Below are positions 10,522 through 22,160 of a stretch of 33,586 nt of DNA, in pieces. Made by a program: the position numbers and the translations under genes. Source of the DNA: Gnetum montanum (taxonomy: Eukaryota; Streptophyta; Gnetopsida; Gnetales; Gnetaceae); NCBI GenBank assembly GCA_015680685.1, contig MNCI01006062.1, positions 762,219 through 795,804 on the forward strand. Reading direction: 5' to 3'. The notes beneath the pieces were generated by a model. It was not told the origin of the DNA. It did no database searches and worked only from the letters and a program-made list of their open reading frames with translations. Every line of letters begins with the position of its first letter. Position 1 is the first letter of the stretch.

Positions 10522-12395
10522 ATGATTCAGGCCAAGGCATCCTCGTTGGTTATGGTTGTTGTGTTCATCTGCGATGTCATCGCGTTTGGCTTTGCCGTGG
10601 CTGCTGAGCAGAGAAGGAGCAAGGTAGCCAACCTCACTTGCTCACTCTGCCTTACCTTTCGGGTTTTTCTCTAATTGTCTGTGTTTTTTTTTCTTGTAGC
10701 TTTTCTCGTTTTGGAAGTTTACCGAGCATGTTTAATTGTCTGCGTAGTTTGTCTGCTTAACTTTCCAGTATTGTTTCTCGATTTCCTCGATCTACTTGTT
10801 TGTTCTGGCGAGTTTCTTTTGAGCTTCAATCTGTAAGTTTCTTGTTCCTAGATCCGAGTTTGAAAAAAGCTTTCTGAATTGTGGCTCAGCTAGGTTTCAA
10901 ATTAGAACATTTGACCGTATCTTGGTTGTAATTTAACAATCCAGTGCGCAAAGGTAAAACCGAATGCGGCCTTTTCTGATCTTTGGCCTGCTATTATGAA
11001 CTTGCTGAATTTGTAAAATACAAGAATTTCTCTGGTATTCTCAGAATGTGGATGATGAATTTTGTAAACTCCTAAGTTTTTTTCACTTAAAAAAATGAGA
11101 AACCTTATTTGGTCCTTACTGATCCGTGTTGTTCTTGCAGTCAGGTCAAACTAATCTTTTTGTTAAGGGGGAAGTGACTGTTTTCGATTAATATACCATT
11201 TCCAGGCATGGATTTAAAAGATTTCAGTGTTTTTAGCATTTTGACTGTTGATAATGCACGATCCGAGGCAAATAATGATAGGTTTTAGTGTGTTCGCAGA
11301 TTCTTTGTTATAAAAATTAATAATCTAATTTACCTGCCCTTCAATGAATAGGAATCTGGGAATGCATTTTGACTGTTGACAATACACGATCCGAGGCAAA
11401 TAATGAATAGGTTTTAGTGTGTTAGCAGATTGTTTGTTATAAAAATTAATAATCTAATTTACCTGTCCTTCAATGAATAGGAATCTGGGAATGCCTTGAT
11501 ACTCTCGTCGGTCTTTTTAAGTGTACTATCCAACCATCAGTGATTTCCAAGGGTTTTCTTTCCTTTCATTTCCGTTTGTTTCAATGTATCTATATTTAGC
11601 TTCTGAAAAAGGCTCTGATTAAGTCTTGCCCTGTGCTGTTCTTGTTGGTCTTTCATGAATTATGGCTTTTAGTTTATATTTTATTTTTATTGTTCCTGGA
11701 TTCCTTTTCTGTTCCTGAAAATCCTTAAAAATCAGTCAGCAGATATTAATGTTTGATGAATGATTACTGAAGACTTTCTTGTATTGCAACATGCTTTCAG
11801 GCCACGGTGAGCACGGATGAAAATGATGAATACAGTTTCTGTATTTATGACTCGGACAGAGCTACCGGCTACGGTGTGGGTGCTTTCTTGTTTCTGCTTA
11901 TTGGGCAGGCAATAGTAATGATTGTCACAAGGTGTTTATGCTGTGGACGCAGTCTCAGGCCAGGAGGCTCTCGTGCATGTGCGATTATGCTGTTTATTGG
12001 AACACTGTAAGTTGTAACCTTTAATAACAACGGGCATCGTTGCATTTATTGCTCAAGTTCGAAAGCTACATTGCAACTGCTTGTTGACCAGTATAAAGGC
12101 AAATATTGTAAGTGGGTTATGTTGTTTTTGCAGGTTGGCATTCATTATTGCAGAGGCTTGCCTTCTTGCTGGAGCAGCAAAGAATGCATACCATACCAGG
12201 TACAAAGGTCTTGTAGATGGAGATGGTATTTCTTGTGAAACCCTAAGGAAAGGTGTATTCGGGGCAGGGGCAGCCTTTGTATTCTTCCACTTGATTTTAA
12301 TCGAGTTCTATTACGTCAGTTATTCCAAATCGCAGGAGGGTGGATGGGAACCGTATGGCAGAGAAACCGCCATTGGCATGAGCAGTTTTGGATGA
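10522..12395 (+). CDS. DUF1218 family four-helix membrane protein, three exons, intact
   Basis: Joining 10522-10623, 11801-12006 and 12134-12395 gives 570 bp, 189 residues plus TGA. Both introns have GT..AG borders (AAG/GTAGCC..TTTCAG; CT/GTAAGT..TTGCAG, phase 2), and the splices restore continuous family sequence. Four hydrophobic spans lie near residues 7-28 (signal-anchor like), 57-78, 95-116 and 144-163. Family hallmarks are CIYDSDRATGYGVGAFLFL (from Cys48), TRCLCCGRSLRPGGSRA, AEACLLAGAAKNAYHTRY and SCETLRKGVFGAGAAF (Cys137). Length and wording match plant DUF1218 proteins (PF06749), a family that includes VCC/DEAL and MWL proteins linked to vein patterning and secondary cell walls. The exact subgroup cannot be fixed by eye. 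The start is chosen because MIQAKASSLV begins directly before the first helix, as in relatives. There is no internal stop or frameshift, in contrast to everything around it. Confidence 0.93.
11236..11492 (+). repeat. 128-bp tandem duplication inside intron 1
   Basis: Two head-to-tail copies lie at 11236-11363 and 11364-11492, both beginning GCATTTTGACTGTTGA and ending near GGAATCTGGGAATG. They differ at only a few positions (for example GATAATGCACG versus GACAATACACG, CGCAGATTC versus AGCAGATTG, and one inserted A in AATGAATAGG). The high identity indicates a fairly recent local duplication. It lies well inside the 1177-bp intron and does not touch the splice sites. Confidence 0.93.
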
Positions 12396-12530
12396 GTTGT
12401 TTTCAGGAAACCATTTATTTCGTAGATTTTTTTATAAAATTAAATAATAATGGAAAGAGATTTTTAGCCAATTTGGTTGTAGCCAATTGCACAATACATA
12501 TGTAATGTTAGATGCTCCTTTTTGGGTCAT
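12396..12530 (+). other. Putative 3' UTR of the DUF1218 gene
   Basis: T-rich then A-rich sequence directly after the TGA, including ATAAAATTAAATAATAATGG near 12433-12452 and TGTAATGTTAGA near 12500. These resemble the loose near-upstream elements of plant poly(A) sites. No perfect AATAAA occurs, so the end is an estimate. Confidence 0.4.
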
Positions 12531-15500
12531 TTCCCATTTGTTTGGAATTCCAGATCTTGATATGTAGGAACTCGTGTATAACTATTGATATTTCTTAATG
12601 CTATCCTATGGTTGTGATCATAAATGTTGGAATTTTGGGACTCTTGATGAAAAAACGGACTCCTTGAATTCTGTTTTGGCTGGAACTTGATTCTCGTTCT
12701 CCTTCATGAAATGAATTTCCAATGGTAACTTCCATTTTTGAGGTGAAGAATTTTGCTAATGCTTTGCAAGCTGCTCTCTCTTTTGACCGAGGTGTGTCTT
12801 TAGATTAACAGGGAAATCTTTTAGCGATGTTTTTTTTAATGTGTTAATATTGGGAGTTGCAACAGGTTCAAGTTTCTCGATGATTCCTTGTAGTTTTTTG
12901 GTTGCGGACATGCCATAGAATTTAACGTTGCGTAATTTTATTTAGCCATTAATAGGAATACCAGCAGTCTTATTTTGGACGATGTTATTAAATTAATGGT
13001 TAGTGAAATTGAAATTGAAATCGAAATTTTTGGAAAACGTTATCAATTTACTGGCAGTGAAATCCAAATTGAATTTCTGCCTCTCACCATGTGTGGATAT
13101 GATACTGTGACCCTGACGAAAAGTCGCCTGCTAATATCAGATCCACTTTATAGACTTCAAACAATGCAAGGCACTTTAACAATATAAATTGATGAGTTGA
13201 CTAGGCGACAAGAGAGCAATGGTATATACAAGACAGTCCTTACAAAGGAACTGGATTGTTAATTGAGTTTTTTTTTTAAAACTGGATTTTGATGAGTCAA
13301 AGTGTGACAGTGGAATAGGCTGCTGAGTGAGTGCTTGTTGGAAGATTCTAATGCTTGCACTTCGGCAAGAAGGAAGACTCACGGTGCTTTGCAAGTCATT
13401 ATTTAAAAATTGCAGCTAAAAAGAGCTACTGTGAATTAAGGATAATAATGTTTCCATGAGCTGAAAGCTAAAAATCTAAACATGATTCTGTCTAATATTT
13501 ACCCTAAAATTTATTGGAAGTTAATGTCTCAGCGATCACAGATTAAGATCTCAGCAATTACAGATTTGAAACTGCCAAAATAAGTTTATTTAGAAGGCCA
13601 ATGTATTTACTATGAAAATTGATAACTGAAGGATGGACACAAAATTCAGTGAAATGTCAATTAATGCATGATCCATATGAATGGATTTACATGCATTTCT
13701 AGGTGAATTAAAATGAACCAATTCTTAATTTTTAAGCTTTCCATGTTACCACACAATGTCTTAAAACATTCCAAGTGATACACAAGATTGCAGTTATCTT
13801 TAAAAATTATTCCTTTGCTTGATTGATGTTGCTCAGTATTCTATCCATTTTAAAATTTTCTTTAAGATTCAAACTAATTTTATTCATTCTTTAAATCAAT
13901 TTAACTGTTATACCAATTTAGTTGAAATTGTAACCAATTTTAATATTTTAAATAATAGTTTTACTGGTATCATAAAATAGATTCATTTTATTTACTTTGC
14001 AAATTTGCCATGAAAGCAATGACTATTTTTCATTCATGAAATTAAACATCTACAGTAGAATCTTAGTCTATGAGACCTATAAATTGCATTTGATAGTTTT
14101 ACTTGTTTTTGAACATTTTTCACTTAGGCAAAAGCAGCAGGAGGAGGAGTTGGAGTAAAAATGAATGTGGGTGCACATGGTGGTGTCTTTACTATAAATC
14201 GCTACTACTATTTTTGTTGTTGTAGGTGCTTTCTTTTAAGCTCTAACATATTACAAAATAAGGGTAAATCCATAATACACATTTATAGCATTTGTAAAGT
14301 AACACCCTTGTAGAGTTTCTTCTCTAGCCATCAACATAAATGCTAATGTCCAAGTTTACAAATGAAGAGCATATTTAAATGTTAAAAAACCTTGTAAATG
14401 GTTTTCTTGAACATACAATATAATAAAGCAATATAATAAAATCTTAGTGTTTCTTAATATTACATTTATGTAGAGTTCATCACTCTATTTTGGAGTACTA
14501 CAACAAAATCTCAAACATTTTTCCAATTTACAAAAGTTATTGTAAGTCTCAACGTCATAAATAATTCAAGTCACAACTAGATAGTGAACAAATAGCATTC
14601 ATTTCATGATTATTGTTAGGATACTATATTAGAGTTTGGTGCTTCAAATACAAAGTTAAAAAACTGCAACAATTAAGAAAATAATCTACATTTCTTGAAT
14701 TGTTTATTCAATAATAGTAAGAGAAAGAACTTGTATAGTATTCTGCTCAATAAAAGAGAATGAATGGCAAACACATATAGTAATAAAGAATATGTCATTA
14801 AGAATGGGCAATAATGTTGTACCCACTTTTTCAACATTTCATTAGCTAGAGCAAGTTTGAGTATGCAATTGCTGAATCTTCATTAGTGTCATGTCCTTGA
14901 GGCTTTCTAATGTCAAAAACCTTGATGTCTCCTCTCCCAAGGCCTCCTACTTTGCCTTAGCTTCAAAAGGACCAACAACCATAAGCAATTCCTCTTAAAT
15001 GTTAGCTCAAACTAGGAGATTTTGCTAATTTCCTAGTAGGTGATGCCTATCTAATAAACAACAATAGCATCAATGTCATCCAGATGGACAACATTAAGAT
15101 TCTACTTTTTGACATTATTTCGAGCTATATTAAGTCTTTTGATGCTTTCCTTTGATAGCATTGGTGACAATTAGTGTTAACCCTAATCTCAAGGTTAACT
15201 TTAGAGATTAGAATTAAGCACTTTAAACATGGGTGATGTTTGGGTGATGCTGAGGCCAATGTTAATATTATTGTTACTGTTACCATCATCACAAAGTCAC
15301 AGTCAATAACACATTGTTTGCATTCCCAAATTTGAATTTCAAGATTTCCAAGCTTTTTAAGGCTTATTAATATTAGATTCAAACTCTCAAAATAAGTTGA
15401 AATTTCAAGATTTAGAGTCATTTCTTAAATTTTAAAGCCAAGAGAACATCATCGTCATCATTAATAAGAGCTTCTTGGTTGTCAATAGGTTCAAGTAATG

Positions 15501-17336
15501 CTTTTTCAGGTTTTCCTTAGTGTTTGAGCTAGCCTCCATGGAGTCATCTATTAGCTTCACTAATGCTAACATTCATAGGTGACGCTAGCATCACCATTAG
15601 TGTTAGCAAACTGGAGCTTGAAAGAAATAGCATCTTCTGCTTGTTATTTCTATATCCATCTTTATTAACAAGTCATGTATCAACTCTACCTATTGTAAGA
15701 CCTTAGATCCTATCATTTACACTCTATCCTGTCAAACCTCATTCACAATTTTGTCTATATCCATATTGTATTTGAACTATCATTTTACCATCATGCGAGG
15801 TTTATCGTGTATTGAGAAATAACATATCCTTTATGTTTTAGGAGAGGAAAGTATTAATCTCTCTTCATTATTGGTGTTTCATGTAGTTTGGTTTCATTGT
15901 TTCTTGTGGTTCACTTGTTATTCTTGTCACATATTTGCATACTCAATTTCTTACATTGCATCATTTCCCTATCATTTCTAATCATGAGCAATAGGCTAAG
16001 TCTATAATTGATTGGTGGAGTGTACTCCTTTGTTTTGTCATTGTTAATTCATCAAGGGTTATATTACTTGTAAGACTATTCACAGTTTCAAGTTAGATGT
16101 TAATTTTTTAGTTTATAAAGGTCTTGTCTATGAATTTATGACAAAACAATCTTGCAACAACATTTTTGGCATTAGAAAGATAACCTAGGTTATTCTAATA
16201 TCACAAATCCCTTTACCTAAAAGCCTGTAGGTCTCTTCTAGCTTCATGTTCTATCTTTTACTTATTTTATAGCTAGTGTCTTAAAATTGAAGTGCTATTT
16301 TTCTTCTCTTTGTGTTTGATCTCTTTCTCCAAGTATGTAGAAATAACTTCATTTGATAGCTTGAACACCATGTCTAGCCAAGGATCCAACTCCTCTAAGA
16401 TCTCCTAAGTTCATAGGTTGATGGAGATAAGGAAAACATAAGCATTCATGACACCATGTCAAACAATGACTACTAGGGTGGTATGTGCTAAGAGAAAACT
16501 AAGTATTACATTATTAGAAATGGAATTGCATAACATCACTAAATATGAAGTTGTAAAGAAAACTATAACCTTTATTGCTAAATTCTAATAATCTAATGGA
16601 GCTAAAGGATATTAAGAAAATAACACTTGTAGAATACTTGCTTATCTGAGATGAAATTTAAGCAATTACTCTTTCGTAGATGTAACAAAGGAAAATGACA
16701 ACAATAGATTATTCTATGAATTATCCAAATATTAATTTCAAGATTTTTCTTAGTGGTTAATCTTCACAGTTTGGTTAATCTAGAAGAATAGAGTGATCAA
16801 AATTTTTGAATATGATGCTATTTGAAATTGAATTGATTTACATTTTAATTTCATATATTCAACACAAGGATGTTTCCCCATGATATTGAAAATGACCTCA
16901 TGTGTTGAACTTTGTATTGCTAATACTACGACAGGTTATTAGTAATATTTTATTCTATTATAAGGTATATGTTGCCTCTACTCTATAGTTGTTAAAAAAT
17001 TCTTCTTTTAAGTTCATCAACCTAGAAATCCAAAAAAATAAAAATATATTTTTAATTTTAAAATATAGCTTTCTTATACTAATGTATTAAAGAAGTTTTC
17101 AAGGAATTTTTGAAGGCATAAAGTATAAGATGGTACGGTGCTCTTTTAGCTACCTTAATAATTCTTTTAAAGTAATTGGAAGAAGGAAGAGGATGTAGAT
17201 GTTAGACTAAGCTCTATACACATTAGCAAGTCTTAGATATTCAAATTTTTAGGTATCCATAAAGTTTCAAAGGCTACGTAGAGGTTTAAGAATTCAAAAT
17301 AGGCTTTAACTTCATGTACCTCATCCTAGTTTAGGC
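12531..17336. other. AT-rich intergenic DNA, no gene recognised
   Basis: About 4.8 kb without a supportable gene. A minus-strand coding-like patch near 14850-15020 reads as an acidic helical segment (EELLMVVGPFEAKAK, one TAG, then EALGEETSRFLTLES), and a 98-codon minus frame lies at 15125-15421. Neither resembles a known protein and both are surrounded by stops, so they may be relics of an old element. No tRNA, rRNA or tandem array was seen. Confidence 0.45.
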
Positions 17337-17886
17337 NNNNNNNNNNNNNNNNNNNNNNNNNNNNNNNNNNNNNNNNNNNNNNNNNNNNNNNNNNNNNNNN
17401 NNNNNNNNNNNNNNNNNNNNNNNNNNNNNNNNNNNNNNNNNNNNNNNNNNNNNNNNNNNNNNNNNNNNNNNNNNNNNNNNNNNNNNNNNNNNNNNNNNNN
17501 NNNNNNNNNNNNNNNNNNNNNNNNNNNNNNNNNNNNNNNNNNNNNNNNNNNNNNNNNNNNNNNNNNNNNNNNNNNNNNNNNNNNNNNNNNNNNNNNNNNN
17601 NNNNNNNNNNNNNNNNNNNNNNNNNNNNNNNNNNNNNNNNNNNNNNNNNNNNNNNNNNNNNNNNNNNNNNNNNNNNNNNNNNNNNNNNNNNNNNNNNNNN
17701 NNNNNNNNNNNNNNNNNNNNNNNNNNNNNNNNNNNNNNNNNNNNNNNNNNNNNNNNNNNNNNNNNNNNNNNNNNNNNNNNNNNNNNNNNNNNNNNNNNNN
17801 NNNNNNNNNNNNNNNNNNNNNNNNNNNNNNNNNNNNNNNNNNNNNNNNNNNNNNNNNNNNNNNNNNNNNNNNNNNNNNNNNNNNNN
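17337..17886. other. Assembly gap of 550 N
   Basis: A run of unknown bases. By comparison with the partner LTR at 25384-26267, the missing piece should contain the first ~200-265 bp of the left LTR, the left target site duplication and some flanking DNA. Confidence 0.99.
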
Positions 17887-18519
17887 ATGCTACTCCTGAA
17901 GGAAATGGAAAGTAATATTATCTAAGCTAAGGGAGAAAGGGTGAGAGAATCTAAACTAGCCTAAGTGTGATGAGCATCCGTTCCTTGATTATCCGTACAC
18001 ATCTTGAACTTCATGCATGACTACCACTGGGATTACCAAGCACAAATCCTAGGTACGCTATTGGGTTGCCAAGTAGTCACACTTAAATGCTCGTAATCAA
18101 GTCATACTCATTTCGCATTTTAAGATGAGTTTAAGGGTGAGAGAGATTAACTAGGAAAGCAGTAAATAAAAATTAATTAAATGATTAGTCTAAGTGAATG
18201 CTACAATGATGAAGTAATTTTGATCTTTATTGCCAGTCATGTGCATGTCCAAGTATGTCACACTCGAATAAAGGATGTCGTACAGTTACATTCACCACAC
18301 TACGGGCATATATGGAGAGGAAAAGGGTTGAGAGAGAGAAAATGAAAACTGAAATTAAAACTAACTCTAAAACTAACTAACTAATGATCCATGATTCATC
18401 TTTCTACCTCTTATTTATAGATGAGGAGACAGGTTGTGATATTGCGTATACGATAGAGCGGGTTGGGCTGTGATATCGCGTACGCAATATCGCAGTTGCC
18501 CCAAATGATGACTCATCAT
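17887..18519 (-). repeat. LTR A: 3' LTR of the minus-strand element, truncated by the gap
   Basis: The sequence aligns with LTR B from 25649 onward and ends in ACTCATCA at 18519, the inverse of the TGATGAGT that begins LTR B. The minus strand carries a TATA box CTATAAATA (18412-18420) and the poly(A) hexamer AATAAA in the stem CTTTATT (18225-18231) / AATAAAG (18267-18273). Further along, the perfect arms CTTGATTA (17984-17991) and TAATCAAG (18094-18101) form the module stem. The inner arms GACTAC/GTAGTC are also kept. The first ~200 bp in plus orientation are hidden in the N gap. Confidence 0.88.
18434..18494 (-). promoter_or_regulatory. U3 palindrome cluster of LTR A
   Basis: Two degenerate copies of a palindromic unit related to GCGATATCGC joined by GTAC lie just beyond the TATA box, upstream of it in element orientation. 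CpG positions have partly become TG or CA. See LTR D for the best-preserved version. Confidence 0.7.
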
Positions 18520-18540
18520 ACCCCCACGACTGAATGAAAA
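18520..18540 (-). other. Polypurine tract next to the 3' LTR
   Basis: Read on the minus strand the bases abutting the LTR are CAGTCGTGGGGGTA followed by TGATGAGT, a short purine-rich tract of the kind that primes plus-strand DNA synthesis. The same arrangement follows LTR D at 33537 (one base different). Confidence 0.7.
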
Positions 18541-20131
18541 ATCATCCTCGAGTTATAGTGATTACACAATGGATAGGTATGATATTATTAGATGAGAAAC
18601 ATGGGATTATGCCGCAGTGTGAAATGAAAAAAAAACAAAGACACAACACAAAGAATGTGCTACAACTACAAAAATTTTGGAACTCATGTAGTTCCTGGTG
18701 GTGGTGACTCCTCCATTGGTGCTTTCCCTTTGTCTTGTGCTCTAGGCTTTGAGACTTGATGGCGTTGAAGTATGGCCTGGAGCTTTTCCTCTTTGGTTTG
18801 AGGGTCTTGTGCCATCCATGCTAATGTTCCAATGTTTGATGGAGTCGACACTTTCCACTGACAGGGTAGTTGCGGAAACATTTGATTGGCCTTGACATAC
18901 CAAGTAGCGAACACCCGTCGTTCCTCCTCGTAGGCTCTGGATTTATCCTTGTACTCTTGAAAATCTACTAGCTGTTGAGCTAAATCTGCTGCGACACCTT
19001 TTTGGCTTTGGTAGCTTGCTTTCACCACCTCAATTTTAGAATTTGCGACCTCCAATTTTTCCAACAACTTCTTATGTTCTGCAAATATTGCTTCATATTT
19101 GATGTGGGTGGTTGCTACCTGTTGCTCGAGCTCTATCCTCAAGTGCCATGCTATTAACATGGCAAGGTTGGCATACCTCAGATTTGCCAACTCCATGTAT
19201 TCTATCAAATCCTAAATCTGTAGGTCCTGCCTCTTAACTTCCACTTGGTGGGAAAATGCATATGTGTCCAATATGGCCCGCTAGTCAGTGTGTTGAGCAC
19301 TGATAGCATTGATGTGGGCCTTGGTCATATGGATCTCCTTCTCAAGGATCTATTTGTACATTCCCACCTAATCTTGGAAGTGCTCATTCAGCTTCTGATG
19401 TCGTTTAGCCTCATTCTTCCATGTGCTTCTTTCAATGGCTATGTTTTGACGAATTGTGCATACCTCCTCCATTGAGAGGGTTCTATTCTCCCTGGCTAAA
19501 AGACTTATGTCTTGGTTGACCCGGATGAATTGTTCTCGTAATTGATGAAAGTGTTCCTCGAGAACATTATTTTGCTTTTCCACAGTGGTCAACCGAAGGT
19601 TGTTGGCAGCAAGCTATTTATTTTCTTCTTGTAAGGCACTGGGTGCCTTAAGATGCGCATGAGTTTGTGCCTGTGTTGTGGAGGCATCCCAAACAACCTT
19701 CTCTTTTTCATCAGCCACCTTTTTATTCTCCGCTATTAGCTTGGTTAGTTGCTCAGTTCTGAAATTATCTAGTTGGTCTATGGGAACGAATTGCAGAGGG
19801 TCTCGCTGTGCTACCTATAGGGTCATGAGCTGTTCTTGCAATTTTTGCACCTCTACTTTAGCATGCTCGACCCTCACTGCTGTTAAGACCAGCTTCCCCT
19901 TCATGGAAATGAGGTATGACTGAATTGTTGTAACATCCTGAGGGATGTCAAATAGGGACGTCATTATTTTCCTTGTTTGGAGCAATCGATCAAGCACATC
20001 ATCATGTTCCGCAGGAGTCATTGAGGTTCCGGCCAAAGTTTGAGCATCCCGTGCTCCCGTGAGATCTGTCGATGGCACAACAGGTACATTGAATGATTCT
20101 TTAATGTGGTCTGTGACCACTTCTGTAGTTC

Positions 20132-20246
20132 TTGTGGCATTCTGGTATTACATGACCACCATAGTGGCCCCTTCACTAGTATCTAACTNTTGTGGCATTC
20201 TGGTATTACATGACCACCATAGTGGCCCCTTCACTAGTATCTAACT
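20132..20246. other. Probable assembly artefact: 57-bp duplication around one N
   Basis: The 57 bases at 20132-20188 are repeated exactly at 20190-20246 with a single N (20189) between them. This is what an unmerged overlap between two contig ends looks like. Removing the N plus one copy (58 bp) together with the next artefact (54 bp) brings the ORF on both sides back into one frame. Confidence 0.9.
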
Positions 20247-20336
20247 GCACCTGGAAAGATGCCGCGTTTCCTGAGATCTGTTGTGATGATCTACTTTCCC
20301 CTCCTCCTGTGTGAATAGAAACTTCACCCCTTGTGC

Positions 20337-20442
20337 GATCCAACAAAATAGTAGACTGAATGGCATAATCAATGACATGGAAGAGGTTNTGATCCAACAA
20401 AATAGTAGACTGAATGGCATAATCAATGACATGGAAGAGGTT
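20337..20442. other. Probable assembly artefact: 52-bp duplication around one N
   Basis: Bases 20337-20388 recur at 20391-20442, separated by N at 20389 and one T. The pattern is the same as at 20189, only 200 bp away. Confidence 0.9.
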
Positions 20443-22056
20443 TACATCATCACGACTTCCCCAACTGATCATCTTAGCGATGGCCCTAAGATGGCTCATT
20501 AACGGTCTGTAGTCTTGTGGCGGTGGTGGCTGATCCTGGCCTGTGCTAGGCTCTGCTTCCTATTGTTGGCTAGGACTAGTGCTTGGAGGCTGGCTGGGTC
20601 CTGCAAGTTGAGTTGTAGTTGGTCCAGCCGTTTTTTCTTCTTCTTCTTCTGGTCTCAGCGTCTTGCCAGTGATTTTCCTTAGAGCTAGCAACTTTAAAAA
20701 TTCAGCATATGAAGTAGTCTGGGCTTTTCGAAGGACATCATTGGTGTACCCCCAGATACCAGCACATCGGCAAAGCTTTCTGATAAGACAAGGGAAATGT
20801 AGCGGCATTTTCCCTGTCTTCTATTCCTCGAACCCTCTTAGGATCTTCGTTAAATATAGATGGGGCAGGTTAGCATCAACCTTTCCCATCAACACTGCAC
20901 ATCCTCTAGCCACATACATTGATATTATTTTTAATCCCTTCATGGTGAAGAGGTGATATGTTCCCATTTTGAAGTAAATCCTTTCTTCCATCGTCAACTC
21001 ACCAAATTTTTTATCTTTGCCATAAGCCCTTTCCAACCAATCTCGTTGCACATCTGGGTCTGAACGAGTGGATAAATGAGCAACTTTGGGTCCTGTATTT
21101 GGAAGGTTTAATACTTCTGAAATGGCCTACATAGAGAAATCAACTATCACACCACAAATATTGACAGTGGTTCCTTGCTCCCTATTGTGCCAAAATTGGT
21201 ATGTCTCTCCTAGGTACTAGGCATCACTTTTAGAGAGGGTAGGCCATAAGGGAGACCCTTTGAGGTGATCCCTAATAGCCTCAACAGCGAACTCTACAAA
21301 AGATTCGAAGTTCAATTCCACAATCACGGTAGCGAATGTGGACTTTTCATGGATGGCTTGAACACAATCTTGGGGCAATGTGAGATGTTGTCCCTGTTCA
21401 GGAGTTGTAGCAACTCCTCCTTCTGCCTGCCTAGACTATACGGTAGGAGGGTCCTCTTGATGAATACTGAATGATTGCTCCTTCTGTTCTGCATGTTGTC
21501 CGACAAGATCTTATCTTCCACCTCTCTGAGATCGTTTGCTTCCACCTTGATTAGGACCTTCCTGTTGTCCACATTTCAGGGCCACCTGCAATCACACGGG
21601 CTCAAGCGTTAGTAAGGTTATTTTTAAAGTTAAGTTATACCTTACTACTTACCTTAATTAATGATCTTATGTTATCACATGTGATATTGCCTGAAAAATT
21701 GTAATAATGAGTCCTGTGACTTAGGTGGTTTCCAATTTTAGTTTCCTAGTATACCTAGGGATTAAATGATTTTTTGGCACAATTATTCTAAGTGTTATAG
21801 CTAATTACCCTAGATGATGTCCTTTGGGAGATGATAAATTCCAAAAAAATTAGGCACTTTTTGGCAGATGTCCCCCCTCCCCCCCCCATGACTAAGCTAA
21901 AAACTTCGGGTTCAAATAGGTTTAGATGGAATTAAAATTGGAGTACTAGTGAGCAAGATAGAGGTTGAAAAGCAAAGGTGTCACACGTGCAAGTCATAGA
22001 GAAAAATTTGAAAAACTCCCCTATGTGAATGACAAGAAATGATGCTAAGTGTTACT

Positions 22057-22091
<35 letters not shown>

Positions 22092-22105
22092 CGGGGGGGG
22101 GGGGG
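22057..22105 (+). repeat. Poly-G run followed by an N, possibly artefactual
   Basis: Forty-nine bases, all G except a C at 22092, followed within 9 bases by N (22114). Runs this pure are rare in nuclear DNA and can arise from no-signal reads or gap filling; a genuine homopolymer with polymerase slippage is the alternative. An opposing C-tract lies 170 bp to the left. Confidence 0.75.
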
Positions 22106-22114
22106 AAGTGGTAN

Positions 22115-22160
22115 CATGATATCACGTACGATACATCACGTACGCGATATCACGGTCTAT
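22115..22160. repeat. Internal copy of the U3-type palindrome
   Basis: ATGATATCACGTACG, then ACATCACGTACGCGATATCACGG, match the LTR U3 palindrome units although the site is 3.6 kb from the nearest LTR. It starts right after the N that follows the G-run, so it could be an LTR piece misjoined during assembly or a genuine second palindrome inside the element. Confidence 0.6.

Larger units (their letters stand above)
18684..21591 (-). pseudogene. Second ORF of the element: plant-transposon-protein-like domain plus long coiled coil
   Basis: A single minus-strand frame of about 930 codons runs from a splice-acceptor-like TGATTGCAG/GTGG near 21591 to the TGA at 18684-18686, once two assembly duplications (58 and 54 bp) are discounted. 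The N-terminal third has TTVNICGVIVDFSM, then AISEVLNLPNTGP, LTMEERIYFKMG and MPLHFPCLIRKLCRCAGI. This order resembles the putative plant transposon protein domain (PF20167 type) of Athila-like elements. A Pro/Ser/Thr-rich linker (near 20560-20640) leads into about 450 residues rich in Glu, Gln, Lys and Leu with heptad-like spacing, probably coiled coil. There are 13 in-frame stops: 11 TAG (for example 21217, 21127, 20821, 20560, 19815, 19614, 19368, 19350, 19281, 19212) and 2 TAA (21511, 20206). Its function in the element is unknown. Confidence 0.72.

Noticed and set aside
12975-13187. 70-codon frame with repeated Glu-Ile
   Set aside because: Short, low-complexity start, no conserved motif, in AT-rich DNA downstream of the gene's 3' end.
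18434-18494. Possible CRISPR-like or satellite array of GCGATATCGC repeats
   Set aside because: Units are palindromic, irregularly spaced and restricted to the LTR U3 (plus one internal fragment); no spacers of constant length.
20059-20502. Open frames on both strands containing X residues
   Set aside because: Created by the N-flanked assembly duplications. The minus-strand ORF explains the region once those are discounted.
18684-21591. Programmed UAG read-through of the second ORF
   Set aside because: Too many TAGs spread along the protein, often at likely glutamine positions in coiled coil; decay of CAG codons explains it more simply.
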